A program made the position numbers and the translations under genes. DNA of 64,000 nucleotides, taken from positions 186,001 through 250,000 of the forward strand of contig NZ_JMQN01000013.1 in NCBI RefSeq assembly GCF_000705555.1, read 5' to 3'. Of the stretch, positions 56,897 through 64,000 are shown one piece after another. Each line of letters opens with the position of its first letter. Within the stretch, counting starts at the first letter, position 1. Below the pieces are notes generated by a model. It saw only the letters and a program-made list of their open reading frames with translations, was not told the DNA's origin and did no database searches. The stretch is from Marinobacterium lacunae (GTDB lineage: Bacteria > Pseudomonadota > Gammaproteobacteria > Pseudomonadales > Balneatricaceae).

Positions 56897-57523
56897 ATGG
56901 CTCGACAGGACTACGCACAAAAACGCCGCGGCGGTACCTCGGCAAGCCGCAAGGCGGCGCCGCGCAGACAACCGGCCCCGCCACCGCGCAAGCCTTGGGG
57001 GTTGGCACTGGTATCGCTGATCGCCTTGGGCGGCCTGGGCGTGCTGATCTACCTGTTGCTCCAGCAACCAGGGGGCGCGCCTGCGGCCAAGCCGGCGGCA
57101 CCGGCACCGGTTGCCAAGGTCGAAAAGCCCGCACCGACGAAACCGACGCCGGCGCCAACGCCAACGCCGCAAAGCGAACCCGAGAAGAGCGGCGAGCGTT
57201 TCGAGTTTTACAACATGCTGCCCAAGAGTACGGTCGAGACGCCGGAGGTATCGGCCTACAAGTCGACGCCGAAAACCGCCAAGCTGGAAACCAAAATCCT
57301 CTTGCAGGCGGGGTCATTCCGCAACTCAGCGGACGCCGAGCAGATGCGTGCAAAGATGATTCTGGCTGGCCTCCCCAATGTCAGCACCAGCCGCACCGAA
57401 GGCAGCAACGGTGTCTGGTATCGCGTGCGAACCGGCCCGTTTGATACCCGAGCCGAGGTCAACGCCGCAACGAACAAACTGTACACGCTGAATATCCACC
57501 CTTTGGAGATTCGCGGCGAATAG
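56897..57523 (+). CDS. FtsN-like SPOR-domain cell-division protein
   Basis: The 208-residue protein has a basic N-terminus (MARQDYAQKRRGG), one membrane segment (~35-54), a long Ala/Pro/Lys-rich periplasmic linker (~58-95) and a C-terminal SPOR domain (~128-205: LLQAGSFRNSADAEQMRAKM, WYRVRTGPFDTRAEVNAA). This is FtsN-like architecture, and the place before hslVU is that of ftsN in E. coli. Orthology rests on position and layout since linkers are not conserved. Confidence 0.85.
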   Translation: MARQDYAQKRRGGTSASRKAAPRRQPAPPPRKPWGLALVSLIALGGLGVLIYLLLQQPGGAPAAKPAAPAPVAKVEKPAPTKPTPAPTPTPQSEPEKSGERFEFYNMLPKSTVETPEVSAYKSTPKTAKLETKILLQAGSFRNSADAEQMRAKMILAGLPNVSTSRTEGSNGVWYRVRTGPFDTRAEVNAATNKLYTLNIHPLEIRGE

Positions 57524-57638
57524 CAAATCAACGCCCTGATGAATGCCGGATTTCAACGCATACGACTGCGTACCCTTGAAATCCGGCGCGTCGCATCCAT
57601 ATCCCCTGTATTCACCGACAAACAGGGAATCCTCTGTC

Positions 57639-58169
57639 ATGACAACCATTGTTTCTGTTCGCCGCGGCGATCAGGTCGTCGTCGGCGGCGACGGCCAGGT
57701 TTCACTTGGCAACACCGTAATGAAAGGCAGCGCGCGCAAGGTAAATGTGTTGGCCAAGCATCAGGTCATTACCGGTTTCGCAGGCAGCACTGCTGACGCC
57801 ATTACACTGCGTGACCTGTTCGAGCAGCAGCTCGACAAGCATCAGGGCAACATCATCACCTCCGTCATCCAGCTCGCCCGCGAGTGGCGCTCCGACCGTG
57901 TTCTGCGCCGACTGGAGGCGTTGATGCTGGTCGCCAACAAGGATAAGACATTCCTGATCTCCGGCAGCGGCGATATTATCGAACCGGAAGATGGCGTCAT
58001 CGCAATCGGCTCCGGCGGCAACTATGCGCTCGCCGCCGCGCGTGCACTGGTCGACAACACCGATCTGAGCGCCCGCGACATCGTTGAGAAGAGTCTGCAT
58101 ATCGCCGCCGGCATCTGCGTCTTCACCAATGACAACCTGACCATCGAACAGCTCGCAGCGGCAGGCTGA
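57639..58169 (+). CDS. hslV: ATP-dependent protease peptidase subunit HslV
   Basis: The 176-residue proteasome-like threonine peptidase begins [10 protein letters not shown]; after Met removal Thr2 is the nucleophile. [14 protein letters not shown] and GFAGSTADA are typical. The open frame extends to 57543, but the Thr must be N-terminal, which fixes the start at 57639. Forms a dodecamer with HslU hexamers; hslU follows after 10 bp. Confidence 0.97.
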   Translation: MTTIVSVRRGDQVVVGGDGQVSLGNTVMKGSARKVNVLAKHQVITGFAGSTADAITLRDLFEQQLDKHQGNIITSVIQLAREWRSDRVLRRLEALMLVANKDKTFLISGSGDIIEPEDGVIAIGSGGNYALAAARALVDNTDLSARDIVEKSLHIAAGICVFTNDNLTIEQLAAAG

Positions 58170-58179
58170 GGAGACCTCA

Positions 58180-59514
58180 ATGTCCAACATGACCCCACGT
58201 GAAATCGTGTCCGAGCTGAACCGCCACATTGTCGGTCAGGATGAAGCCAAACGCTCTGTGGCGATCGCCTTGCGCAACCGCTGGCGCCGCATGCAACTCG
58301 ACGAGGAGCTGCGTCCGGAAGTCACGCCGAAAAACATTCTGATGATCGGCCCTACCGGGGTCGGCAAAACGGAGATCGCCCGCCGTCTGGCCAAACTGGC
58401 CAACGCACCATTCATTAAGGTCGAAGCGACCAAGTTCACCGAAGTGGGCTATGTTGGCCGCGATGTCGAAACCATCATCCGCGATCTGGTCGAAATGTCG
58501 CTGAAGATGGTGCGTGAGCAAGCGATGGATCAACACCGTTTCCGCGCTGAAGAGCTCGCCGAAGAGCGTATCCTCGACGCGCTGCTACCGCAGGCCCGTT
58601 CAAGCGGTTTCGACAGTGAAGCGCCGAGCAAGACCGATTCCGCCACACGGCAGATCTTCCGCAAGAAGCTGCGCGAAGGCCAGCTTGACGACAAGGAGAT
58701 CGAGATTGAAGTGGCCCAGCCGCAGGTGGGCGTTGAGATCATGTCGCCTCCAGGCATGGAGGAGATGACCAACCAGCTGCAGAGCCTGTTCTCCAACCTG
58801 GGACAGGGCCGCAAGCAGAGCCGTCGCCTGAAGGTAAAAGAGGCGTTCAAGCTGCTGACCGACGAAGAGGCCGCAGGACTGGTCAAGGAAGAGGAGATCA
58901 AGCAGCAGGCCGTCGAAAGAGTCGAGCAGAACGGTATTGTGTTCCTCGATGAGATAGACAAGGTGTGCAAGCGGGCCGAAAGCGGCGGTGCCGATGTCTC
59001 GCGTGAAGGCGTGCAGCGCGACCTGCTGCCGCTGATCGAAGGCTGCAGCGTCAGCACCAAATATGGCATGGTGCGTACCGACCACATTCTGTTCATCGCC
59101 TCCGGTGCTTTCCATTTGGCCCGTCCGTCCGATCTGATACCCGAACTTCAGGGCCGCCTGCCGATCCGTGTTGAGCTACAGGCACTGACGCCGGATGATT
59201 TCCGTCGTATCCTGACCGAACCCAAGGCATCACTAACCGAGCAGTATCGTGCGCTGCTGGCCACCGAAGGGGTCAACATCGAGTTCACCGAAGACGGTAT
59301 CTCACGTCTGGCCGAGCTGGCCTATCAGGTCAACGAAACCACCGAAAATATTGGCGCTCGCCGCCTGCACACGATGATGGAGCGGTTGCTCGAGGAACTC
59401 TCTTATTCAGCAGCCGACCGCAGCGGCGAGAAGATCAGTATCGACAAGAACTATGTCGACGATCAGCTCGGACAGGTCAGCCGCGACGAAGACCTGAGCC
59501 ACTACATCCTCTAA
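58180..59514 (+). CDS. hslU: ATP-dependent protease ATPase subunit HslU
   Basis: AAA+ unfoldase of 444 residues feeding Hsl[22 protein letters not shown] at the start, Walker [10 protein letters not shown] (57-65), the pore-loop [10 protein letters not shown], an inserted I-domain (~110-240), Walker [11 protein letters not shown] and the C-terminal tail DEDLSHYIL that inserts into HslV. GAGG lies a few bases before the ATG. Confidence 0.97.
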   Translation: MSNMTPREIVSELNRHIVGQDEAKRSVAIALRNRWRRMQLDEELRPEVTPKNILMIGPTGVGKTEIARRLAKLANAPFIKVEATKFTEVGYVGRDVETIIRDLVEMSLKMVREQAMDQHRFRAEELAEERILDALLPQARSSGFDSEAPSKTDSATRQIFRKKLREGQLDDKEIEIEVAQPQVGVEIMSPPGMEEMTNQLQSLFSNLGQGRKQSRRLKVKEAFKLLTDEEAAGLVKEEEIKQQAVERVEQNGIVFLDEIDKVCKRAESGGADVSREGVQRDLLPLIEGCSVSTKYGMVRTDHILFIASGAFHLARPSDLIPELQGRLPIRVELQALTPDDFRRILTEPKASLTEQYRALLATEGVNIEFTEDGISRLAELAYQVNETTENIGARRLHTMMERLLEELSYSAADRSGEKISIDKNYVDDQLGQVSRDEDLSHYIL

Positions 59515-59572
59515 CCCAAGCCGTCGGCGCGCCGCACTCTGCAGCGCGCCCAATACTTGCCAGGAGCACAGC

Positions 59573-59950
59573 ATGATCGAGGTCCCGCTACCACGCGATA
59601 TCCGACTGCACCTGAAATCCCGCACACTGGAGCTGGTGTACGACGACGGCACATTTGAGTTGTCCGCCGAATTTCTGCGCGTACACTCCCCCTCGGCGGA
59701 AGTGCGTGGACATGGCATCGGCAACGGCGTGCTGCAACATGGCAAAAAACACGTCGGCATCAAGGGCGTAGAGCCCTCCGGCAACTACGCGCTCAAGATC
59801 ATTTTCGACGACGGCCACGACTCCGGACTCTACACCTGGGAATACCTGCACGATCTGGCGCACAACCAGGCTGAATACTGGGAGCGCTACCTCAAACAGC
59901 TGGAAGCGGCGGGAAAAAGCCGCGACAACGGCTTGATCGCGCGCGGCTAA
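59573..59950 (+). CDS. DUF971 (gamma-butyrobetaine hydroxylase-like N-terminal domain) protein
   Basis: The 125-residue protein matches the DUF971 fold: LHLKSRTLELVYDDG and LSAEFLRVHSPSAEV at the start, then ALKIIFDDGHDSGLYTWEYL. Possibly linked to iron-sulfur metabolism in other bacteria, but the role of the stand-alone form is not established. It commonly follows hslU in Pseudomonas-like genomes. AGGAGC precedes the ATG. Confidence 0.88.
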   Translation: MIEVPLPRDIRLHLKSRTLELVYDDGTFELSAEFLRVHSPSAEVRGHGIGNGVLQHGKKHVGIKGVEPSGNYALKIIFDDGHDSGLYTWEYLHDLAHNQAEYWERYLKQLEAAGKSRDNGLIARG

Positions 59951-60037
59951 CACCGCGCACATTGAGGCGACTCAAGACAAATCACCTTGTCGGGCGCTAC
60001 AATGCAGCAACTTTCCATCAGGCAATTTGAGCGGACA

Positions 60038-60793
60038 ATGAGCGATAAGAAGCAGGACACCACCCATTTCGGTTATCAGGAAGTACCCGTCGACGAGAAG
60101 GTGAAACGGGTTGCCGACGTTTTCCACTCTGTTGCCGGAAAATACGACCTGATGAACGACCTGATGTCCGGCGGCATTCACCGTCTCTGGAAGCGGTTGA
60201 CCATCGAGCAGAGCGGCGCGCGGGCCGGGATGCAGGTGCTCGATATCGCAGGCGGCACGGGCGACCTGACACGCAAGTTTTCCCGTCTTGTCGGCCCCAG
60301 CGGGAAGGTCGTGCTGGCTGACATCAACGACTCGATGCTGAAGGTTGGCCGCGACAAACTGATCAACGCAGGCGCTGCCGGCAATATCGAATATGTTCAG
60401 GCCAACGCCGAGTGCCTGCCGTTTGCCGACAACACCTTCGATATCATCACCATTGCCTTTGGCCTGCGAAACGTAACCGACAAGGATGCGGCGCTGCGCT
60501 CCATGCAGCGAGTGTTAAAGCCCGGCGGCAAGCTGATGGTGCTGGAGTTCTCCAAGACCGACAACCCCCTGCTGACCAAAGCCTACGACTTCTACTCGTT
60601 CAATATTCTGCCGCAGATGGGCAAGCTGATCGCCGACGATGCCGAGAGCTATCGCTACCTTGCTGAATCGATCCGCATGCACCCGGATCAGGAAACACTG
60701 AAGCAGATGATGAACGATGCCGGCTTCGTCGGTTGCCGCTACCAGAACATGACAGGCGGGGTGGTCGCCCTGCACACGGGCATCAAACCCTGA
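60038..60793 (+). CDS. ubiE: Ubiquinone/menaquinone C-methyltransferase UbiE
   Basis: SAM-dependent C-methylation in ubiquinone (and menaquinone) synthesis. The 251-residue protein has [35 protein letters not shown] motif [26 protein letters not shown] and [11 protein letters not shown] choose ATG 60038 ([16 protein letters not shown]), the family start; the frame is open to 59987. Confidence 0.96.
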   Translation: MSDKKQDTTHFGYQEVPVDEKVKRVADVFHSVAGKYDLMNDLMSGGIHRLWKRLTIEQSGARAGMQVLDIAGGTGDLTRKFSRLVGPSGKVVLADINDSMLKVGRDKLINAGAAGNIEYVQANAECLPFADNTFDIITIAFGLRNVTDKDAALRSMQRVLKPGGKLMVLEFSKTDNPLLTKAYDFYSFNILPQMGKLIADDAESYRYLAESIRMHPDQETLKQMMNDAGFVGCRYQNMTGGVVALHTGIKP

Positions 60794-60815
60794 CCGTCGC
60801 CTGAAGGAGGCGTAC

Positions 60816-61421
60816 ATGCCATTGCACATGCTCAGCGCAGGCCTGCTCTCATTTGCCGAGCAAAGCCTTAACACGCTGCTGGCTCAGGACCCGGTCACTC
60901 TCGATCGTCTCGGTGCACTGGGCGGGAGGGTCATCGCAGTGGAAGCATCCAGCCCCGCCATGGCCCTCTACCTGCTACCGCATAGCGAAGGCATCGACCT
61001 ACTGGCACACTACGAAGGCGAGGCAGACGTCACCCTATCAGGTCAGGCCCTGTCACTAATGCGACTGCCGATCGCCGGAAACGAGGTGTTGTTCGGAAAG
61101 GGTGTCGCACTCAGGGGCGATGCCGCACTGGCTCATACACTTCAAGGCATACTGGCCGACACCCGAATCGACTGGGAAGCCTGGCTTGGCAACCTGCTCG
61201 GCGATGCCGCCGGACACGAGGCCGCCCGGTTCCTGCGCTCACTCGGCAGCTACAGCCGGGACACTGCCCAATCGCTGATCCTAAACAGCAAGGAGTATCT
61301 GCAGGAAGAGGCCCAGCTGTTACCGACCCGAATCGAGATTGAGCTTTTCCTCGACGAGGTGGATGAGCTTCGCGAAGCGGTCGACCGCCTGGAAGCACGT
61401 ATCAACCGCCTCCAGCCTTAG
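60816..61421 (+). CDS. ubiJ: Ubiquinone biosynthesis accessory factor UbiJ (SCP2 domain)
   Basis: The 201-residue protein has an N-terminal SCP2 lipid-binding domain (~15-110) and a C-terminal coiled-coil (EIELFLDEVDELREAVDRLE). UbiJ is part of the soluble ubiquinone-synthesis complex and probably presents lipid intermediates. AAGGAGG lies six bases before the ATG. It follows ubiE as usual, but ubiB, the usual next gene, is missing; the convergent HemJ-like gene overlaps the stop by 4 bp. Confidence 0.9.
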   Translation: MPLHMLSAGLLSFAEQSLNTLLAQDPVTLDRLGALGGRVIAVEASSPAMALYLLPHSEGIDLLAHYEGEADVTLSGQALSLMRLPIAGNEVLFGKGVALRGDAALAHTLQGILADTRIDWEAWLGNLLGDAAGHEAARFLRSLGSYSRDTAQSLILNSKEYLQEEAQLLPTRIEIELFLDEVDELREAVDRLEARINRLQP

Positions 61422-61831
61422 AACGGCTTGACCACCACGAAGATCAGGATCGGCACGAATATCAGCAGCGGCAGCTCATTATAGAGCCGGAAATACTTGC
61501 CGCTGCGGGTCAACTCCCCGCGTTGCAACTGCTTAAGATAGGCCCTGCACCACAGGTGATAGCCGATCAGTAGCGCCACAAACAGCAATTTGGCATGCAG
61601 CCATCCACCGCTGAATCCCCAGCCCTTCCATAGCCAGACCCCAAACACCAGAGTAAACACCGCCATAATGGTCATGAAGCCGTACAGCTTGCGCGCCATG
61701 ATCTCGAGCCGGGTCACATCCTGACCGGCACTGCGACCCTCCACGTAATGCACAAATATGCGCGGCAGGTAAAAAATCCCTGCCATCCAGCTGGTCATCG
61801 CCAATATATGCAGCATCTTGACCCAAAGCAT
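61418..61831 (-). CDS. HemJ-like/CopD-family membrane protein
   Basis: The 137-residue protein has four membrane segments and the HemJ pattern: MLWVKMLHILAMTSWMAGIFYLPRIFVHY (conserved His8 and Arg24), MARKLYGFMT, HAKLLFVALLIGYH and LYNELP at the end. HemJ is the haem-containing protoporphyrinogen oxidase used by many bacteria lacking HemG/HemY; here hemE is ~48 kb away in the same window. Without comparison the close UPF0093 relatives cannot be excluded. Confidence 0.8.
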   Translation of the reverse strand: MLWVKMLHILAMTSWMAGIFYLPRIFVHYVEGRSAGQDVTRLEIMARKLYGFMTIMAVFTLVFGVWLWKGWGFSGGWLHAKLLFVALLIGYHLWCRAYLKQLQRGELTRSGKYFRLYNELPLLIFVPILIFVVVKPF

Positions 61832-61995
61832 GCTCTCTCCCTACTCGACATAGAAGCCTTCTAAACAGCAGCGCCCAGTATGCCAGCCTCGCTCAGGCTG
61901 TCCATCACGACTCGACACCACCGCGCTTAAGATTTGTTTAAGTTTCATGAAATACCGTTCAAGGCTGTATAAAAATGCTCACCGCGGAGTACCTG

Positions 61996-63609
61996 ATGCC
62001 CACCCGCCTTCCCTTTAGACGGTTTCAGCTCAACACCTTTCAGTTCAGTCTGGCGCTTTCGATCTTGCTGATTTGCGCCTACAACGTTCCACTCTGGCAG
62101 ATGATTCTGACACAGCCTCAGGCATCCGGGTGGGCGGGCGTCGTTTTTGTAATCGGCCTGTTCCTGTTCTTCGTCGCCATACTCAATCTGCTGATCACCC
62201 TGCTGGTGCCTCGGGCCCTGATGCGTCCTCTAGCGATAGTCGTGTTGCTCAGCGCCGCTGGCATCAGCTACTACATGAACGCCTACGGCGTGATGATCGA
62301 CAAGACCATGGTGCAAAACGCCCTGGAAACCGATCCGGCGGAGGTTCAGGAATTGCTGACACCGGGACTGGTAGGGTGGATGCTGGGCTTTGGCGTACTG
62401 CCCAGCGCGCTCGTGCTGGCCGTCCCCCTGCGACAGACCACCTGGCTGCATGCGGCAAAGCTGCGCACGCTGGGCGCGCTCTTCAGTCTCGTCATCATTG
62501 GAGGCGTCGCGCTGCTGCAATATCAGAGCTTTGCCTCGCTGTTTCGTAACCACCGCGAGGTACGTCATCTGATCGTGCCAACCAACTATCTCTATTATGG
62601 CCTGCGCACCCTCAGCGGCGCATATGCACAGAGCAATCACCCGCTCGAAAGCATCGGCGTGGATGCTCACGAGCAGAAACCCGGTCCGCGCCCGCGCCTG
62701 ACTGTCATCGTCGTCGGCGAGACCGCTCGGGCACAGAATTTCTCGCTGGACGGCTACACGCGTGATACCAACCCCGAGCTGAGCAAGCGCGATGTCCTGT
62801 TCTTCGACAATACCTGGTCCTGCGGCACCAGTACCGCCGTATCGGTGCCCTGCATGTTCTCCGCCAGCGGCCGGGACAACTACGATGCCGACAGCGCCCA
62901 CTATACCGAGGGGCTGATGGACGTACTTGCACATGCCGGTATTGATACCCTCTGGCGCGACAACAACTCAGGCTGCAAGGGCGCATGCGATCGCATACCC
63001 AATGAGTCCACCAATCCGGCCAATTGCGAAGACGATGAGTGCTTCGATACCAAGATGCTGGAGGGGCTTGAACTCAAGCCGACGCAGGAACGCCCGGGCG
63101 ACCGTGTCATTGTCATGCACCAGAAAGGCAGCCATGGCCCTGCCTACTACAAGCGCTACCCCAGCAACTTCGAGCAGTTCAAACCCGTGTGCGACAGTGC
63201 CGAATTGCAGAGTTGCGATGTCGAGCGCATCGTGAACGCCTATGACAACACCATTCTGTATACAGACTACTTCCTGTCACAGACCATCGACATGCTCAAG
63301 CAGGCGCAGGAGCAGTATGACACCGCGCTGATCTACATGTCCGATCACGGCGAGTCACTGGGAGAGTCTGGGGTGTTTCTGCACGGCGTGCCCTACCTGA
63401 TCGCACCGGAACAGCAAAAGCGCGTGCCGATGGTGATCTGGCTATCGGACGGGATGCTACAGGATGCGCATATCAGCAAAGCGTGTCTGGCTGAGAAACG
63501 CCATGATGAATTCAGCCACGATAACCTGTTCCATTCGGTTCTTGGGCTGATGGGTGTTGAAACAAGCGTCTACAACCCCAAACTCGATCTGTTCAACGCC
63601 TGCCGCTGA
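61996..63609 (+). CDS. Phosphoethanolamine transferase, EptA/MCR type
   Basis: Inner-membrane enzyme of 537 residues with five N-terminal membrane segments (to ~170) and a periplasmic sulfatase-fold domain. It would add phosphoethanolamine to lipid A. Metal/catalytic residues are visible: Glu in VGETARAQN, nucleophile Thr in SCGTSTAVSVPCMFS, HQKGSHGPAYY, and the Asp-His pair in MSDHGESLGE. Paired cysteines suggest disulfides, as in EptA. GGAG lies six bases before ATG 61996, so I prefer it to ATG 61975. No two-component genes adjoin it. It belongs to the broad family that includes chromosomal EptA; substrate is inferred. Confidence 0.88.
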   Translation: MPTRLPFRRFQLNTFQFSLALSILLICAYNVPLWQMILTQPQASGWAGVVFVIGLFLFFVAILNLLITLLVPRALMRPLAIVVLLSAAGISYYMNAYGVMIDKTMVQNALETDPAEVQELLTPGLVGWMLGFGVLPSALVLAVPLRQTTWLHAAKLRTLGALFSLVIIGGVALLQYQSFASLFRNHREVRHLIVPTNYLYYGLRTLSGAYAQSNHPLESIGVDAHEQKPGPRPRLTVIVVGETARAQNFSLDGYTRDTNPELSKRDVLFFDNTWSCGTSTAVSVPCMFSASGRDNYDADSAHYTEGLMDVLAHAGIDTLWRDNNSGCKGACDRIPNESTNPANCEDDECFDTKMLEGLELKPTQERPGDRVIVMHQKGSHGPAYYKRYPSNFEQFKPVCDSAELQSCDVERIVNAYDNTILYTDYFLSQTIDMLKQAQEQYDTALIYMSDHGESLGESGVFLHGVPYLIAPEQQKRVPMVIWLSDGMLQDAHISKACLAEKRHDEFSHDNLFHSVLGLMGVETSVYNPKLDLFNACR

Positions 63610-63614
63610 ACAGA

Positions 63615-64000
63615 TCAATAGCCGAGCAGTGAGTACAGCTCGCCTCGGCGCACCTCTCGGGCGGCTCCATCAATTACTCCCTGACGCTGGTACTCCAACA
63701 CGATCGGCCGACCGGCACGTCGGACCTGCTCAGGCCCCATGCCCGACTGCATTCGCGGATCGTAGAGCAGCCGCAGCAGGACAAAGTCCAGCCCGCTGAG
63801 CAACTGATCGGTCGAGCGGTCATTGAAGATGGAGGGGTAGACCTTTTCTGAATCGTTGGGCAGCCCCAGAATCTGGGTCAGCTCCTCGACGATGCAGCTG
63901 ACCAGCTTGCCCTCCTGACTGGCCCGATCCACCGGAATAGCCACCAACGCCCGGCTGATCTCGCCGCCCTGACTCCAGATGCGCGCCAGACAAAGTGTTC
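63615..64000 (-). CDS. DUF2927 family protein, C-terminal part (runs off the right edge)
   Basis: The minus-strand frame is open from the window edge (reading ...LARIWSQGGEISRALVAIP) to the stop at 63615, so the N-terminus is outside. The visible ~128 residues match the DUF2927 pattern: C-IVEELTQILGLPNDSEKVYPSIFND, then DFVLLRLLYDPRMQSGM. Some members are lipoproteins, but the N-terminus is not seen here. The fold recalls metalloprotease-like relatives; no function is assigned. Converges on the phosphoethanolamine transferase gene with 5 bp between stops. Confidence 0.75.
   Translation of the reverse strand, partial: TLCLARIWSQGGEISRALVAIPVDRASQEGKLVSCIVEELTQILGLPNDSEKVYPSIFNDRSTDQLLSGLDFVLLRLLYDPRMQSGMGPEQVRRAGRPIVLEYQRQGVIDGAAREVRRGELYSLLGY

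Overview
The window looks like chromosomal DNA of a gammaproteobacterium of moderately high G+C. The strongest evidence is gene order. From about 33.2 kb to 61.4 kb the order gltD-gltB-damX-like-aroB-aroK-pilQ-P-O-N-M / ponA / malic enzyme-nuclease-rpmE / priA-argS-ftsN-like-hslV-hslU-DUF971-ubiE-ubiJ closely follows, from memory, the Pseudomonas arrangement. A marine Pseudomonas/Oceanospirillales-type host (for example a Marinobacterium relative) is my inference; the window has no rRNA gene to settle it. I found no tRNA, rRNA, CRISPR array, insertion sequence or phage gene.

Layout: 0-2 kb holds the end of ettA, a membrane diguanylate cyclase and a divergent PilZ protein. 2.0-6.76 kb is a catabolic cassette (AraC regulator, DAD-type cupin dioxygenase, MFS transporter, butanediol-dehydrogenase-like enzyme, wrecked SDR gene). 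It is bounded on both sides by copies of the last ~38 bp of radA, so it looks like an island inserted at the radA 3' end. 6.7-13.4 kb holds radA, metY, a LysR regulator with a YeiH-family transporter, carbonic anhydrase and hemE. 13.7-20.2 kb is a complete proline-use locus: AraC regulator, putA without its DNA-binding domain, the PutA C-terminal domain as a separate gene, and putP. A small cupin gene follows.

20.7-33.2 kb is an accessory cluster for an aryl or other hydrophobic alcohol/ester. One minus-strand run encodes an aldehyde dehydrogenase, a DUF1302 outer-membrane barrel, a DUF1329 protein, a YCF48-like beta-propeller, an MMPL/RND transporter, an HSL-type esterase and a zinc alcohol dehydrogenase. 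It is divergent from a XylR/DmpR-type sigma-54 activator. Upstream of the run is a good -24/-12 promoter and a palindromic site resembling the XylR/DmpR upstream site. The likely logic is import or envelope handling of a hydrophobic ester, hydrolysis to an alcohol, then oxidation to the aldehyde and the acid.

33.2-61.8 kb is the conserved backbone: nitrogen assimilation, shikimate pathway, type IV pilus assembly, peptidoglycan synthesis, replication restart, arginyl-tRNA synthetase, HslVU protease and ubiquinone synthesis. The right end carries a HemJ-like membrane protein, a phosphoethanolamine transferase and a truncated DUF2927 gene. The most noteworthy items are the radA-flanked island, the split PutA with its lid motif on a separate polypeptide, the sigma-54-controlled envelope/catabolic operon, and an rpmE terminator lying inside the coding start of the next gene.
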